From Malus domestica (lineage: Eukaryota > Streptophyta > Magnoliopsida > Rosales > Rosaceae): 64,000 nucleotides of DNA. Location: positions 2,813,501-2,877,500 of the forward strand of contig NC_091676.1 of assembly GCF_042453785.1 (NCBI RefSeq), written 5' to 3'. A program made the position numbers and the translations under genes. A model generated the notes under the pieces. It saw only the letters and a list, made by a program, of their open reading frames with translations. It was not told where the DNA came from and searched no databases. Below, one piece after another: positions 32,936 through 46,149 of this stretch; position 1 is the stretch's first letter; each line of letters begins with the position of its first letter.

Positions 32936-35329
32936 ATGGACTTTTCTCGCTCCCTGAGACTCCAAACTCTCGAGCTTCCTCTCAGATTCCAAACCCCAAT
33001 CGACCACCTCCACCAAAACCCCACATTCTCCGTCCCCGGAGGAGCTCGCGGCCGGATTGTTTCAGCCTTGAGAAGGCCACCCATTGAAGGTTTGAGCGAG
33101 GAGCTGAACTCGATCGCCAGGCAGAACCTCGACTTTGCCCGCACTCGCCGGCAGGTTCGATCCGCTTTCGTTGAAGTTCAGGAACAGCTCGATCATGTCC
33201 TGTTTAAGGTTGGTTTCTTTCGATTTTACTTATGATTAACATTTTTGTTTCTTTTCATCGTCAATCATCTAATTGTTCGTACTTTTGGTTTGGTGGGCAG
33301 TTTCCAACTGGGATCAGAACAGATGAGGTAAAGTTATAATTTTGCTCATCTCAAACTATTATGTTCTGTTTGGTTTCTGAGAAAATATAAGTAGGGCTGG
33401 TTAATGATACTTAAATGATTTCCGCACACCGTTTCTTTGGTTATGCACCCTGTTTATTTATGTTGAGTGTACGGGGAAGAAAAGAGGTTTGCGGAAATCA
33501 CTTTTCGTGATGATATTGTATCTCTAGTATTTTTTACTGTTAATTGGGTTTGCAGTGGTACGAAAGGAATTCTAGGGGGGTGGAGATTTTCTGTAAAAGC
33601 TGGATGCCGAAACAAGGTGTTCGAATTAAAGGTGTAATGTGTTTTTGTCACGGATATGGTGATACTTGCGTTTTCTTCTTTGAAGGTTTGTGTCATTCCT
33701 TTCAAGTATTAAGTAGTGAGTGAATGTTCTTGATTTTGGTATATTGTTATATAGTTGAGCCAAATTTTAAGGTTTTTGGACACATGATATCGGTCAAAGT
33801 TTGGATTTTTCAGGTATTGCCAGGCGAATTGCTGCAGCTGGCTACGCTGTATATGCCATGGACTATCCGGGTTTTGGTCTTTCAGAAGGATTGCATGGTT
33901 ACGTCCCAAGCTTTGATCAATTAGCTGATGATGTGATCGAACAGTACACCAAGATTAAAGGTGTTGCACTGATTAGCATCTTGATCATCAGATACTGCAA
34001 CTTTGCCTTATTATCTTTTAGCGTAATTAATTGAAAAAGGTGTTGCTTTACAGATTTTGACAGGAAATAAGTATTTTCAGGGATCTTAGACTGATTAATT
34101 CTTCCTGAATTATGATTTACAGAAAGACCGGAGTTGAAAGGGTTGCCCCGCTTTATATTGGGGCAGTCCATGGGTGGTGCCGTTACTCTCAAAGTGCACC
34201 TAAAGGAACCATATGCATGGGATGGAGTAGTTCTTGTGGCACCAATGTGTAAAGTACGTTAATTGTTGCTCCAGTATAGACATTTGCGGCACTAAAACTA
34301 AGATTCATTCATTTCAACTTCAAATTTCTTGTAGTTTGGTAGAATTTAAATGTTTCCATGTTAGAGAAAAAGTTTGAGTCTCTTTGTTAAGAATTTCCTT
34401 GTGATGACTGTTTTTACAAATTGAGGATGTCCATGCTATTTCTGGGGAAAAAAGAAAATTAGAGGACATTATTTCAAAAGACCCTGAATCTTACACATCT
34501 TCAACTATAATTTTGCACTTGTAGACGTTCTTAATAAGTTTGATTCCATCGTTGCTTTTCCATCCTGAAAATTTTGTTGACCTTGAGTTGATGAAAGATT
34601 GCAGAAGACGTAACACCTCCAGCAGCAGCTCTGAAGATATTAACTCTCATGTCAAAAGTTATGCCGAAAGCAAAGCTTGTCCCACAGAAAGATTTAGCGG
34701 AGCTGGCCTTCAGAGACCTTCGGAAACGGGAAATGGTTTGTCATTCATTTCCTCTACAAACATGAATGCACTTGTATGAAAAATCTGATGGACATGGATT
34801 GGTCCAATAGCGAAATATCTTTATCTGCTTTCAGAGGATACAAATTTAAGTATTGAAGATAACCGAGTCAATGTTTTGCTTGTCCTTTATCAGGCTGTCT
34901 ACAATGTGATATGCTACAACGACAATGTGCGGTTGAAGACTGCTGTGGAACTGCTACAAGCTACTAAGGATATTGAGATGCAACTCGAGAAGGTCAGTTT
35001 CAGCTGTATATTGTGTCTGATGTGCATCCATTCTTACATATTGCCACTGCACGCTTTTAATGTTATGTCCCGGACTAACAAAATTGGGGATGTGTCAGGT
35101 ATCAGCGCCACTCCTAGTTCTTCATGGAGCTGCAGACAAGGTGACTGATCCTCGGGTGAGCCAGTTTCTTTATGAGAAGGCCTCTAGCAAGGATAAAACC
35201 CTAAAACTCTACCCGGAAGGTTATCATTCCATTCTCGAAGGAGAACCCGATGACAGAATTCTTACCGTCCTTGACGATATTGTCACTTGGCTGGATTCCC
35301 GCGTTCCCCTACATAGCTTTTCTCTCTGA
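32936..35329 (+). CDS. Monoacylglycerol-lipase-like alpha/beta hydrolase, tandem copy 2
   Basis: Eight exons were placed at 32936-33208, 33301-33327, 33556-33685, 33814-33960, 34123-34253, 34598-34735, 34894-34992 and 35099-35329. All are GT/AG with consistent phase and give 391 residues. The start ATG at 32936 opens a basic, Pro/Leu-rich N-terminus (first 45 residues) that looks like a plastid transit peptide. The domain follows the order HGYGDTC (His about 132), DYPGFGLSEGLHG, nucleophile elbow GQSMGG (Ser about 208), VTDP region (Asp about 328), and GYHSIL (His about 358). The triad is intact. Compared with copy 1 the elbow has Gln in place of Glu before the Ser, and the C-terminus is four residues longer (LHSFSL against the shorter SPN end). 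Exons 3-7 are identical in length between the copies. Both genes appear functional, so divergence rather than decay followed the duplication. Confidence 0.93.
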
Positions 35330-36191
35330 ATCTATGTACTCTACCATTTGATCTATTGCTTTTGTTTTTTCTTTTTACGCATTCTGGTGAAGAAACTGCA
35401 TAACTTAAGTTATCTAAATTTAAACGTTACGTGATCGTAAGTTCATTCGTTGTATCACAGATTCATCATCTTTGCAAGTTGTCTCAAATTGTTTGAAATA
35501 GAACAATCAGCGTGTAGAATCTTACCATGCTGGGGTTTGAAAAAGATGCTCTCTCTCTCTCTCTCTCTTAGATAACAACCCTAAACCCTTTCCTTCCCCA
35601 ATCGCCGACCCCTCCCTTTGGTTGGGGTGGGATCGGTGACAACCAAAACATTTCAGCATGCTTTTCTCTTTCTCTAGCCCCTTCTTTCTTTCTCTCTTTA
35701 TTTTGGTTTTTACTTTTGGTTGCTGTTTCTCTGAGCTTATGTCTCAGTGCCTTCTGAGCTTTGTCTCAGTTTGCTCTAAGCTTGTCTCAAATCTGGAACT
35801 TATACCTTTTCCTTCACCAAAATTCGTCGTCACCGCGAGTTCTCATCGACATAAGCCTGCTACTCAGCCCATCGGGTGCCTCCTTGAGGGGTCTCCTCCG
35901 GCAGCACACTTTAGTGGTTGGTGGCTTTTAACGTGCGATTTGCACTATTTGGTAGGAATATAGGAGCGCTCACAGTGCGGATAGCTTGGCTACTCCTATT
36001 TTCCGTTCATCCATTTGTTTCGTTGGTTCTTCATCAAAGTGGTAGCGTCTTTGCGATGGTGGTGTGGCTAACGTGGTGGTCGTGGCTGCCTTCATTTTCT
36101 AGTTTTAGGATTTTATTTTTTTTAATTTTTTTTTGGCATATGGCTGCCTCTGGCGGCCCATTTTATTGGAATTTCTTTATGTGGAGTTGAA
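35330..36191. other. Downstream region; possible retroposed segment, left part
   Basis: A CT tract lies at about 35550-35570. The T-rich, CpG-containing stretch about 35580-36191 contains no supported gene; the frames at 35658-35963 and 35918-36190 lack motifs. Together with 36615-36739, which ends in a run of A, it may be the 3' part of an old retroposon into which the MITE at 36192 inserted. No target duplication was found, so this is weak. Confidence 0.35.
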
Positions 36192-36614
36192 GGGGGTGTA
36201 TTTAATTGGAATTTTAGGGGTTTTAATTCTTTTAATGAATCTAGGGTATTCAATCAAGATTTTAAGTGGTTCTCTGAAATTCAATGTGTATTCAATTCGG
36301 ATTTTAAGATAGTTTATTAAAATGTTTAGAAATTTGGGTGTATTCAATTAGAATTTTAAAGATTTATAACATTCCAGGTGTATTCAATTAGAATTAGAAT
36401 TTAGAGAATTTGGAAAAGTTGAGGAATTAAAGGGAATTTGAGAGATTTTGTAGTATATTTTAAACATGCGCAAATCTTACATCTCCCTATGAGATTTCGA
36501 GGGAATTGAATCAAAATTTTACATAGAATCTCTACAAATCAGTTAAACTCTGTAAAAATTCATGGATTTATAAATCTATTAAAATCTCTCAAATTTCCAA
36601 TTAAATACACCCCC
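36192..36614. mobile_element. TIR MITE, 423 bp, family uncertain
   Basis: The left end GGGGGTGTATTTAATTGGAA is mirrored exactly by the right end for about 20 bases. Subterminal copies of a 'gtattcaat' plus 'attttaa' motif repeat at least four times in the left half. No coding capacity. A convincing target duplication was not seen, so the superfamily stays open. Confidence 0.75.
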
Positions 36615-37303
36615 TCCCGAAGTTGTGCTTGGCTGTTTTGGACTGAATTTTTAGGGTGTTCTTAGTTCTTACCTTGTACTAGCTCTCTTTAAAGAAAATC
36701 TACTTTAATTGACCCAAAAAAAAAAAAAAAAAAAAAAACTTAACATAGTAATTCTCATTATATCCCCCAATAAAAACAAAATGCTGTGACTAATCTCTCC
36801 ATAAGTGTGACATGCAAGATATTTTCTTTCTATCACGGGCACTCAGGTGATTTTTTAATTTTCTTCTAAAAATAAATTTGTTGAAAAGTGAATTTTTTTT
36901 ATTCACCTCATATCCCTTCATAATTGTAGATACTTCTTTTTCTTTTAACCATGGTGATTACCTCTAAATATATTGAATTTGAGCTAAGTTTTTTGCCTAA
37001 ATATATTTTTCGATTTTTTTAGACGTTTTGATCCATTATTTAGACGTTTAATGGTCAATGAATTTATTTTATTATTTTGGTGAAGTTCCCCTAATCCTTT
37101 TTTTTTTTTTTTTTTTAAGAGACAATTAGCAAAAAATTAAGGTCGGTAGGGAAACCACTGATCCAGAGGTTGACCCAGAAGTTGAAGACAAGTAGTTGAT
37201 TTTCTGCTATTGTCCTTCACAAACTCCAAACATCGCAGTCTTTAAAGATCTTTATTAAGCGATCGGCATTCCACAAGAGGCTCGTCGTCTTCGTTAGGCA
37301 TCC
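36615..37303. other. A-tailed segment and IST1 upstream region
   Basis: A run of A at about 36715-36739 ends a segment that may be retroposed. A T run is at about 37100-37116. The last 150 bases before 37304 are less AT-rich and are the likely IST1 5' UTR. Confidence 0.4.
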
Positions 37304-39586
37304 ATGTCTCTGTTAAACCAGCTCTTCAACAGAGGCGTTTTCGGCACAAAATGGTTGGTGAATCACATCCTTTTACTTGTTTGTTTGATTAGTCGTATTA
37401 ATCATCTGGGTCTCCTTGTTCTTTGCTTATCATGATTTAATTTCGTAATTAGTTATCCAGAATTTCTTGTTTTCGTTAAATTTTAGTTTAATAAATGTTC
37501 AATACGTTATCTAAATTCTTGATTTTGGGAGGTACCCAATATTTGTCAACGCATATTACCATCTGGGTTTCTTTGATCATGTCATTAGTATACTTGTGGA
37601 AATACTTTGATCGGTTTTTGGCATTTCTGAGCTGTTGGCGCTAAATGTTCATTGTTTTTAGTAAATTGGTTGTTTGTTAACTCTCCTAAGTGTGAAATTT
37701 GGAGACATGGTGGCAAATTTCTAAACTTTTTCATCGCTGTTGTAATAAGGGGGTCTAAATCCTTAACCTTGGCGGGTTTGTTTTGCAGCAAAACATGTTT
37801 GAATTTGGGTATTTCACGCATTAAATTGCTGCAAAACAAGAGAGATGTGCAGCTCAAACATATGCGCAAGGAGATTGCGCAGTTTTTGCAGGCTGGCCAA
37901 GAAGCAATAGCTCGAATTCGGGTACAACTTCCAAAATTGTAACAAAAAAATGTCTATGCCCATTTGATTGGTATCTGTTTCTTGTTTGAATTGTTATAGA
38001 TAATTGTGGTGAACATTTGATAATGGTCAGGTGGAGCATGTTATACGAGAGCAAAACATTTGGGCTGCTTATGAGATATTGGAGCTGTTCTGTGAATTTG
38101 TACTTGCACGGGTTCCCATTATTGAAAATCAGAAGTAAGTTTCGGCTTTAGATAACTTCTGACACTTGGCCTCCCTTGTCATATATGAACATGTACAGAC
38201 TAGTTGCATTACCCTAAATATGTACTAGTTGCATTACCCTAAATATGTACTTTGGAGTATCATTGTTGTTTGTTTTAAGCAGTAGGACATGAAGACACAA
38301 AATACTAATGCAAGTTGGAAAAACTTTGAGCATTGCGGTTTGTTTTAACCAGCAGGAACTGTGTTACTTTTGCACACATGTCTGTTAATGTCAATATAAT
38401 TTATTTATGCCACTCAATTTCTTGACCAATTTTTCTCTAATTGTAGGGAGTGTCCAACGGAATTACGAGAAGCTATATCGAGCATAATTTTTGCCGCCCC
38501 AAGATGCTCAGATGTTCCAGATTTAATGCAGATCACAAATTTGTTTACAGCAAAATATGGGAAGGAATTTGTATCAGCTGCGTCTGAGCTTCGTCCTGAT
38601 TCTGGTGTCAACAGAACAGTTAAGCGGTTTTATTGCATATGCAACTGTGAGTCTTTGAAGAACAGCATCATATTTGTAAAATAAAACTGATGCCACTTTT
38701 CAATTCGTTTTGTATAATTTTGGCAGATAATTGAAAAGCTTTCAGTTAGTGCTCCTTCTGGAGAGGCAAGGCTTAAGGTATTGAAGGAAATTGCACAAGA
38801 GTACAAGCTGAATTGGGATTCTTCTGACACTGAAGCGGAATTCAGTAAAAAGCATGACGATCTGCTGGTACTTTTAAAAACTAAGTTCTTTTCCGTTTTA
38901 AAAGTGATTAGTTGTAGCTTAATCTTCTAACATCATTTGTGTCATGGTTTAGTTTTGTAGTCGTGTGCAACTTCTCATGATACAGGAATTTCTTGCGTGC
39001 GCTCATGATACATGATTTTTTTGGTTTCAATTGTCATTTTAGTCAACAGTAACCCTTTTATTATTCGATATGGATTCAGTAGCTTGATAGGGAATTGGAT
39101 ATTAAAGTGGATTGATTTCAAACAACATTTGAAATTGGACTCACATCTTGAAACCATATGTTTGAATTTATTAGGAAATTTTAATGTTGTTTACACTTTG
39201 ATTACAGAAGTTGTGGCCTTTTGTCTCATTATTTGTAGGGTGGATCGAAGCATGTAAGTGGTGCTGCTGCACCTTCTCAAGCTCCCGCAAAACGAGTAAC
39301 TTTTAGTTCCCCACCTTCTAATGGGGCACATACTATTGTGCCTGCAGATGTTAAACAAGAACCTCAATACCTCCATGCTCCAAGATCTTTAATCAACACA
39401 CCATCGTTCAGTAGTGAGATTCAACCATCAGGGAATGATGATAAAGCAAGGCCAGTTAGTGAAACCAAAGGGGAGACAAGACCACAATCATCTGATACCT
39501 TGGACAGAGCTCGAGCTGCCATTGCCTCTGCTGAGCGTGCATCTGCTGCTGCCCGTCGGGCTGCTGAGCTGGTTAAGTCCTTATAG
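37304..39586 (+). CDS. IST1-like protein (ESCRT-III-associated regulator of VPS4)
   Basis: IST1-like proteins bind the SKD1/VPS4 ATPase and LIP5 at multivesicular bodies and tune ESCRT-III disassembly. Six exons were placed at 37304-37353, 37789-37921, 38031-38134, 38447-38618, 38727-38867 and 39239-39586. Phases are consistent and the total is 315 residues. The IST1 domain covers about residues 10-175, with the highly typical LLQNKRDVQLKHMRKEIAQFL, VEHVIREQNIWAAYEILELF, ECPTELREAISSIIFAAPRC and the SELRPDSGVNRT segment. The rest is a hydrophilic, Ser/Pro-rich tail ending in an Ala/Arg-rich helix (ARAAIASAERASAAARRAAELVKSL region) where the MIT-interaction motif of longer homologues would lie. 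The start ATG gives the canonical MSLLNQLFNRGVFGTKC. No stop, frameshift or bad splice site was seen, so the gene looks functional. Confidence 0.95.
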
Positions 39587-41066
39587 TGCTCAAGTAAATC
39601 ATTTGGATCAAGTTGCACAGGAGAAAGAGCACAAAAGAAAACATACGTTACTACTCTAGGTAATACAATTTCCAATAGTATGTAAAGAAAGTGCTGAGGA
39701 TTCAACCGTACTCGTGAATACGATTTGTATATTTGTATCTTATCTTATGACGTCAAGAACTCAAATGTTTCTCTTATCATTCACAAATTGTTGTTATTGC
39801 AATCACTTTATCTACAACAGATCTTGTGTCGTGACTCGTGACTGATTGGAGGGCAACTGCTCTGGCTTTCACACCGATTCCCAACATATTTCGTCTATGA
39901 GCCGATGAGGCATTAGTTGTGATTGTGATTTGCATATTTTAATTAGCGAGATGGAAACCAATCAAATTCAGATATTGTCCTTGATAATTATGTATTATCC
40001 TCCATGACCAGTAGGCATGGACTCACAATATGCACACATGAAATTTTGAATCGGAATTTTATGTCTTCCAACAGCACCGGATGCTATGTATGAATTTGCT
40101 GTGCCAATAAGGTTCCTCTTTTCTTCTCTTCATTTACGTACATGACTAACTAATTTCATTTCATGAATCATTTCTACACTTATATGGCTTTGTAATTATA
40201 TATATGCTCCGGGTCCGGACTAGTTTAAGGTTTTAATGACGGAAGAAGAGAATGGATGTGGTTGGATCGATGTTCAAAATATTTGGTCCATGCGAAAAAT
40301 GTAAAGATGAGAAAGTCCAAGTCAGGACCCAACCATTGTTCGTTTAATCATGTAATCTTTGTATAATCTCTTTAAGGTAAGCATAGATTTCTTATTACAC
40401 CAGAAACTCGTCTGGTAATTTACTTTTAACTTTTCCGAAGCTGGAACCATATATATGTATGAGGAGAACCACAGTAATATGACTTTAAAGTTTGACATAT
40501 ATGATCAGAACAAACCAAAACATTCTTGTTTGCTCCCCAAGAGATTCCGATCCGATCTACAACGACACTGCCATATATCTATCACAGCTGCTGCCACAGC
40601 CTGATGAGCCTCGATCTGAGAGCCCTAGTGCCCTAGATACCTAGACCCTAGAGGGCTAGACCTAATTATATAAGGCTGCACTATTGCATATATGTATATA
40701 TATATATATATATATATAAAGTGTATGTATATATACATTTAACCTAGCAAAGCAGCTAGGGCTTATGATAAATATGACGGTGCAGTGGCAAGAAGAGACA
40801 AGTTTACAAGACCTGATGGTGGGTATAGTTATACATAGATAGGATCACACTTCTCAACGACATAGCTTCTCTCGTGCAAACACGAAACCCACGTCGGTTT
40901 CTCAAAAGACAAAAGTACTCTCTAAGTATGCTTGCAGGAAACTTCAGCAAACACTTCTGAAAGGCACACTTACAACAATTAGCAGTGCGTTTATATTCAC
41001 TGTGTCTGTGTCTGTGTCGTGACAAAGATGTAACATTGTTGGTTTAGCATTTTAGCAGCATGCATG

Positions 41067-41114
<48 letters not shown>

Positions 41115-42325
41115 TCTATGTATATGAGGTGTATACATCACACCAAAAAAGAAAACCTGGTTTGAATCATAAAATGCCATAAGAAGTGATGGTGGTGCTT
41201 TTATAATTAGACAGCTTTATATGTATATGAGGTGTATATATCACACCAAAAAAGAAAACCTGGTTTGAATCATAAAATGCCATAAGAGGTGGTGGTGGTG
41301 CTCAACCGCGTGATCTTCACCAACAACTCACATTGATATTGTTGAACTGAGCAGTCGTTTTCGTCTTGAATTTCGTTTTAAAATCCTCATTTCCATTGGT
41401 CGCTTGCTTCAGACCTCCCAGCTGCACCTTCTAGTATACTTCTCATCAAATATATGTGTGTTGGGCAGATTTGTGACACCAAAGAAAATACACAAGTTCT
41501 AAATAATTAGATTTGTACAATTTTAACGGTTGAGATGCAATCTGATTAATCCAATTAATTATCTTTCTTTAAATAATTATGTATCAGGGAACAAAATTCT
41601 AAAAACCTTGTAAATTTATAATTCTCACTCCTATCTCATTAATTCTCCTCCCTTTTCCTGCTTGATTATTTATTTGGTGCCTTAGATTTTGGCCCTTACA
41701 ATTCATGATTTTTAGATAAAAACTCATTTACATATAAATGTCCAATAAAAACCCAAATTTAAAATCTACAACCACATTGGAACACTATTGACCTACTAAT
41801 ACAATTTATTTACACTCATACCACTTTCCCAAATCCCTAAATTTATTCCAAATTAAAAGTTGTAGAAAAAGTGAAATAAAATATATAAATTGTTGTATTG
41901 CATTAATTGTATCCATTTCATACCAAAAATTTACCTTTTTTGTGATATATATATTTTGCATTAATTGGGAAGTAAATTAATTTGTTCCAATTATTAAAAA
42001 AGATTATACTAAATCCATATTATATATTTTGAATCAAATAACACTTCTCTAACTTGTAGGTAAATTATTTTTCATGTATTGTTACATATATTAGGCACGT
42101 TTTATTGTTGTATAAATATAGGTATGACATAATATTTTTCAATATAATACATCAAATTACATTTCTTCTTGTTATGAGTAAATTATTCTCCATGTACTAG
42201 TGAAAAAAAAGATATTATATTACACACGGAGTATAATTTTTTGTAGGTAAATTATTGGAAATTAATTTGTAGGTAGGAAAATTAATTTGTTCCAATTATA
42301 TAAAAAATATATATACTACACCTAG

Positions 42326-42377
<52 letters not shown>

Positions 42378-45187
42378 TTTTTTTAATTTGAGAAAACCTA
42401 GATTATATATTTTGAATCAAATAACATTTTTGTATACATGGTAGGTAAATTATTTTTCATGTATTATTACATATATTAGCCTATTAGGGACATTTTTTTC
42501 TTTTCCCTTATCCTCTTCATCGTTCTTCCTTTGTACTCATAGGAAGGCCTATTTACTATTCTATTTAATATACCACGCTGCAGATGCTAAGGCAACTGGT
42601 AAAAGCATCCAAGTAGGGAGACACGATACCATGACCACTATTCAATGTATTCATTCTTCTCTCCGTCGTCCTCCCCTTCTATCGTGTTTTCTCAGTTTCT
42701 TTTTCTTTTTAATTTTTTGACATCTTGATGGCCATATCTTAATTCACCAACCAACCTTTTGTGCCTTGCAGCTATAGCGCCTATGACTACAATTGATTAA
42801 AGGCAAAAAATGAAATTATGTTCTGCAGACTATGGCCAATAGTTGATTGCAGACCCCTAACTCAATATGAATAATATAGCCAATAACTCTAGTTGATTAT
42901 CCTGGTTCATGATGCCGGATATGATTGAAGACATATTAACCGTTTTCATCTTACAATTTAAAATCCCAAGTGTCAAGACAGTACTATATTAAGTGGATCC
43001 ATGAAAAAAAAATGCAGAACGACGTATATAGGGAGAATTGGGGAAGAAAGAGTGGAATAAGTAAGGGGAGAAAATTAGTAAAGCACAATTAATGAGATAA
43101 GAGAGAAAATAAAATTTATAATTAAAAGTTTTATTTAACTATTTAAATAAATTTAAAAAAAAGAGTTGATGAATAACTTTCCACCTCAAAAAATAGAATT
43201 TTTTTCAATGTGATCAATACAATGAGTAGTACATCATGTGTTACTATATAAATGATGAGATATGTGTGCTAAAAAGTTAATAACTTAAAAAATAAAAAAT
43301 TTCTCCTCAACAAAAGTGTACGAATTTAATGGCCCAGAACTTGTGTCAAAATCTTGTGTGAAAAATGTGGTGGCACCCATCCGTCTATATAGGGTTGGAT
43401 ATGGAGACACATATTTTTATACATATTTTCAGTTATGTTTTGGTGCTGCTAACTCTGTAACATATTTTAACGATCCAACAATTTATCTTTTATTTTTTTC
43501 TCTCAAATATTATATCTACCAAAGATTACCTAAAATTCATATGACTATTGGATTAAATTTAATTTTTTTTTTGCCAAATTGTAATCAACAATTTCTTTAT
43601 TACAAATGAATGTCTTAATAATTTTAAATTTATTTAATTTTTTAGAAAGATGATTTATGAATAATGTACTAAAATATAGACAGTTCGAATCGTTAAAATA
43701 CATCACGAAGTGGGTATCAAAAACGTCTCTCTCCCGATCCTGATTCATGTTATAACGAGCTAAAATTGAAATATATGGATAAACACAACACATGCAAAAG
43801 TACGACATACAACTGTCCTAGGCCCTTAGGATGGTACGTGTGTACTAACAAGGGCAAGATGTTTGATGATTGCGAAGTAACCAAACAAGTGGAAACTGTT
43901 TGATGGTTGCGTTGCAGCTATTCACTTTGGACTATAATTAGATTATCATCTTTAATTTTTACTTTATACTTTTTGCACTATAGAGAGAGGAACATTACAT
44001 TCGTGAGAAAATGAATGAAGGATATGGTTGAGAGGAGGGTGAAATGAAGGAGAGAATGCATTGAGCACAAATTTCAAGTGAAAACTGAAGGAAGTTTCAC
44101 TTCAAAACCAACTAATGAGGATGAATAACACAACTTCTTATAAATTATAGCAAGATTTATTAACTTTTGATGGTGGTTACCATGCTATGTAGTAAAGAGT
44201 TTTTCAAACCACAAACCAAATCTTTCACATGAACTAAAGAGAATAAAAGCTAGGGTTTGCGGAGATCACTCTATTTTCTCATTCAACTAATAAAATTGAT
44301 TAATTACAAGTTTAATTATGCTAAATAGAATTAGCTAAAGTGACTAATCATGACAATTATATTAACTAACAATATCTGACCTAGGTTTTAGAATTGTTGA
44401 AGAAGAAAAAACAAGAGAAATTACCAATGGTCCAATTGGTTTGCCTATTAATTAAAGGTCGCTTTGTTTGTAAAAACTGATGGCAGCAGTATATATGTCG
44501 AGTTAAAAGTATTTTGGTAGTTGAAAGAAAGAGAAAAAAAACCTAGCTAGCTACTTACTTTCTTTCGCTCACACAGAACTCACACGCATACACAAAGCAA
44601 GGGAGATATCTCGGATCATGTGATCAGAGACTATTAGCAAACCAAATAAGTGGAAGGAGATAACAAAGATACAGCAACTGATCGAGTGATGGATCAGTTA
44701 GCTTATTAGCTAGAACTGTAGTCACAGAGACATCAAAATAATTCACTGTAAAAAGCTGATCAAATATTAAGCAAAGCTGGGTCTATATCCAATAAGCCCG
44801 TCTACTTTTGCTGAGGCTATATATATTTTGTAGTTTATGCATGCGCGCTCCACCTCTCTCCCCGTATTTCAGTTTCAGCCTGATCTCTCTCGAGTATTAA
44901 GTTGTTACAGTAACTATTATTAAATTTATATGCAACTTTTAGAAGTAGTTTCTTGTCAAAATAACTTTCATGCCATGAGCACATTGTTACTTTAGCTTTC
45001 ATGTAAATTTCACAAAAACATGTGTGATTTTTCTTCAGACGTCATTGTTTCATTTACACACGACGTCATATTTATGATATACACACACCATGTAAATTGC
45101 TTTCTTAATTATTGGCCTTCTACATATGTTTACAAAATTTTATAATTATTATCCGTGATTCATCTCTTTCTCTCTCCGTGCCCGGAT
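39587..45187. other. 5.6-kb intergenic region, no gene recognised
   Basis: AT-rich and repeat-dotted. A TA tract lies at about 40697-40718 and a GA tract at about 41069-41111. A tandem duplication of about 103 bases spans 41111-41302 (both copies carry 'gtatatgaggtgtata' and 'accaaaaaagaaaacctggt'). A TA tract runs into a T run at about 42330-42384. Open frames at 40804-41025 (-), 43316-43609 (+) and 43545-43808 (-) are short, AT-rich and motif-free. No known microRNA sequence was recognised. Confidence 0.45.
41111..41302. repeat. Direct tandem duplication, ~103-bp period
   Basis: Starting with GCTTTCTATGTATATGAGG at 41111 and GCTTTATATGTATATGAGG at 41214, two copies of about 90 bases match with only a few differences. 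They are separated by a short spacer and preceded by the GA microsatellite. Confidence 0.8.
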
Positions 45188-45857
45188 CTCTTTGCTGGGG
45201 GGATGACCTCCAGCGTAGGGAAGCCCGAGCGACAGGCGAGGCCCGAGGAGCAGGCCCGTCGAGGATTGCCAGCCGGAGAGCCCGAGGGCTGCGTCAGGCG
45301 CGTGCGTTTCACGCGCGCGTGGGCGCGAGTCATCCGACAAAAAAATAGGGCTGGGGCCCGCGAATTCAGTTTTGAAAAGTTACCGTTGGGGAAGCCACGT
45401 GGCTTCCCCATGTCTGTTCGATTGAAACGGTCCTATTTTATGGACCGTTGGATTTCCAACGGTAAAAAACATTTAAAAATCTCATTTAATTTCATCCGTT
45501 TGATCTAAGATCAACGGTCCACGTTATTAGGCTTTGTAAATTTAAAAAAAAAAAACAGTTTAAAAATCTAAAATGTTACCGTTGTGACACGTGGCATAAT
45601 CTGGAGTGTTGGAATTTAACTTTTTTAAATCCAACGGCAGAGATTAATTAGGTGAATAAAAATTAAAAAAAATGTAAAAAATCCGAAAAAAATCCGAAAA
45701 AAAATTCTGAAAAATTATAAAAAATTTTGATTTTACTTGTCTATAAATACCTTCTCATTATCTTCTACCCTACACCACAATTTCATATTTTCTCAACTAC
45801 TGTCAACCACATTCCTATCTTTCTCTCAAAGTTTCAATCCAATTTTTTTCCAACAAA

Positions 45858-46139
45858 ATGACTACTCAACCAGGTACGAATTGGACACTTATTGAAGATG
45901 TTGCGTTGTGTACTAGTTGGGTTCAAGTTACTCATGATTCGATTACGGGTAATGTGATGCAGTTGCGAGAAATGTGGAGTCTTATTCATACCAATTATCT
46001 TGAGAAAATGGGTGGGCAAATAACTAAAGAATCGATGTCCAGTCGTTGGAAATTACTTAGTCAATCGTTTAGTACGTGGAGAGACGCCTTGGCACAAGCT
46101 AGTGGTAATCTTCGAAGTGGGGAAAATTTAGCGGATCAG
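45858..46139 (+). pseudogene. Harbinger ORF1, Myb/SANT-like DNA-binding exon (N-terminal part only)
   Basis: The 94 codons end at a clean donor (CAG/GTAACA). Segments TNWTLIEDVALCTSWVQVTHD, SSRWKLLSQSFSTWRDALAQA and RSGENLADQ are the Myb/trihelix-like region of plant PIF/Harbinger ORF1 proteins, which bind the element ends and help the transposase. Their database entries are often mislabelled as glutathione S-transferase T3-like. No second exon was found within the element, so it is a fragment, although the exon itself is undamaged. A TATA-like TATAAATA lies upstream near 45741. Confidence 0.78.
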
Positions 46140-46149
46140 GTAACAATAT

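Noticed and set aside
35658..36190. Small plus-strand genes downstream of hydrolase copy 2
   Set aside because: Hydrophobic T-rich readings without motifs, likely retroposed or non-coding DNA.
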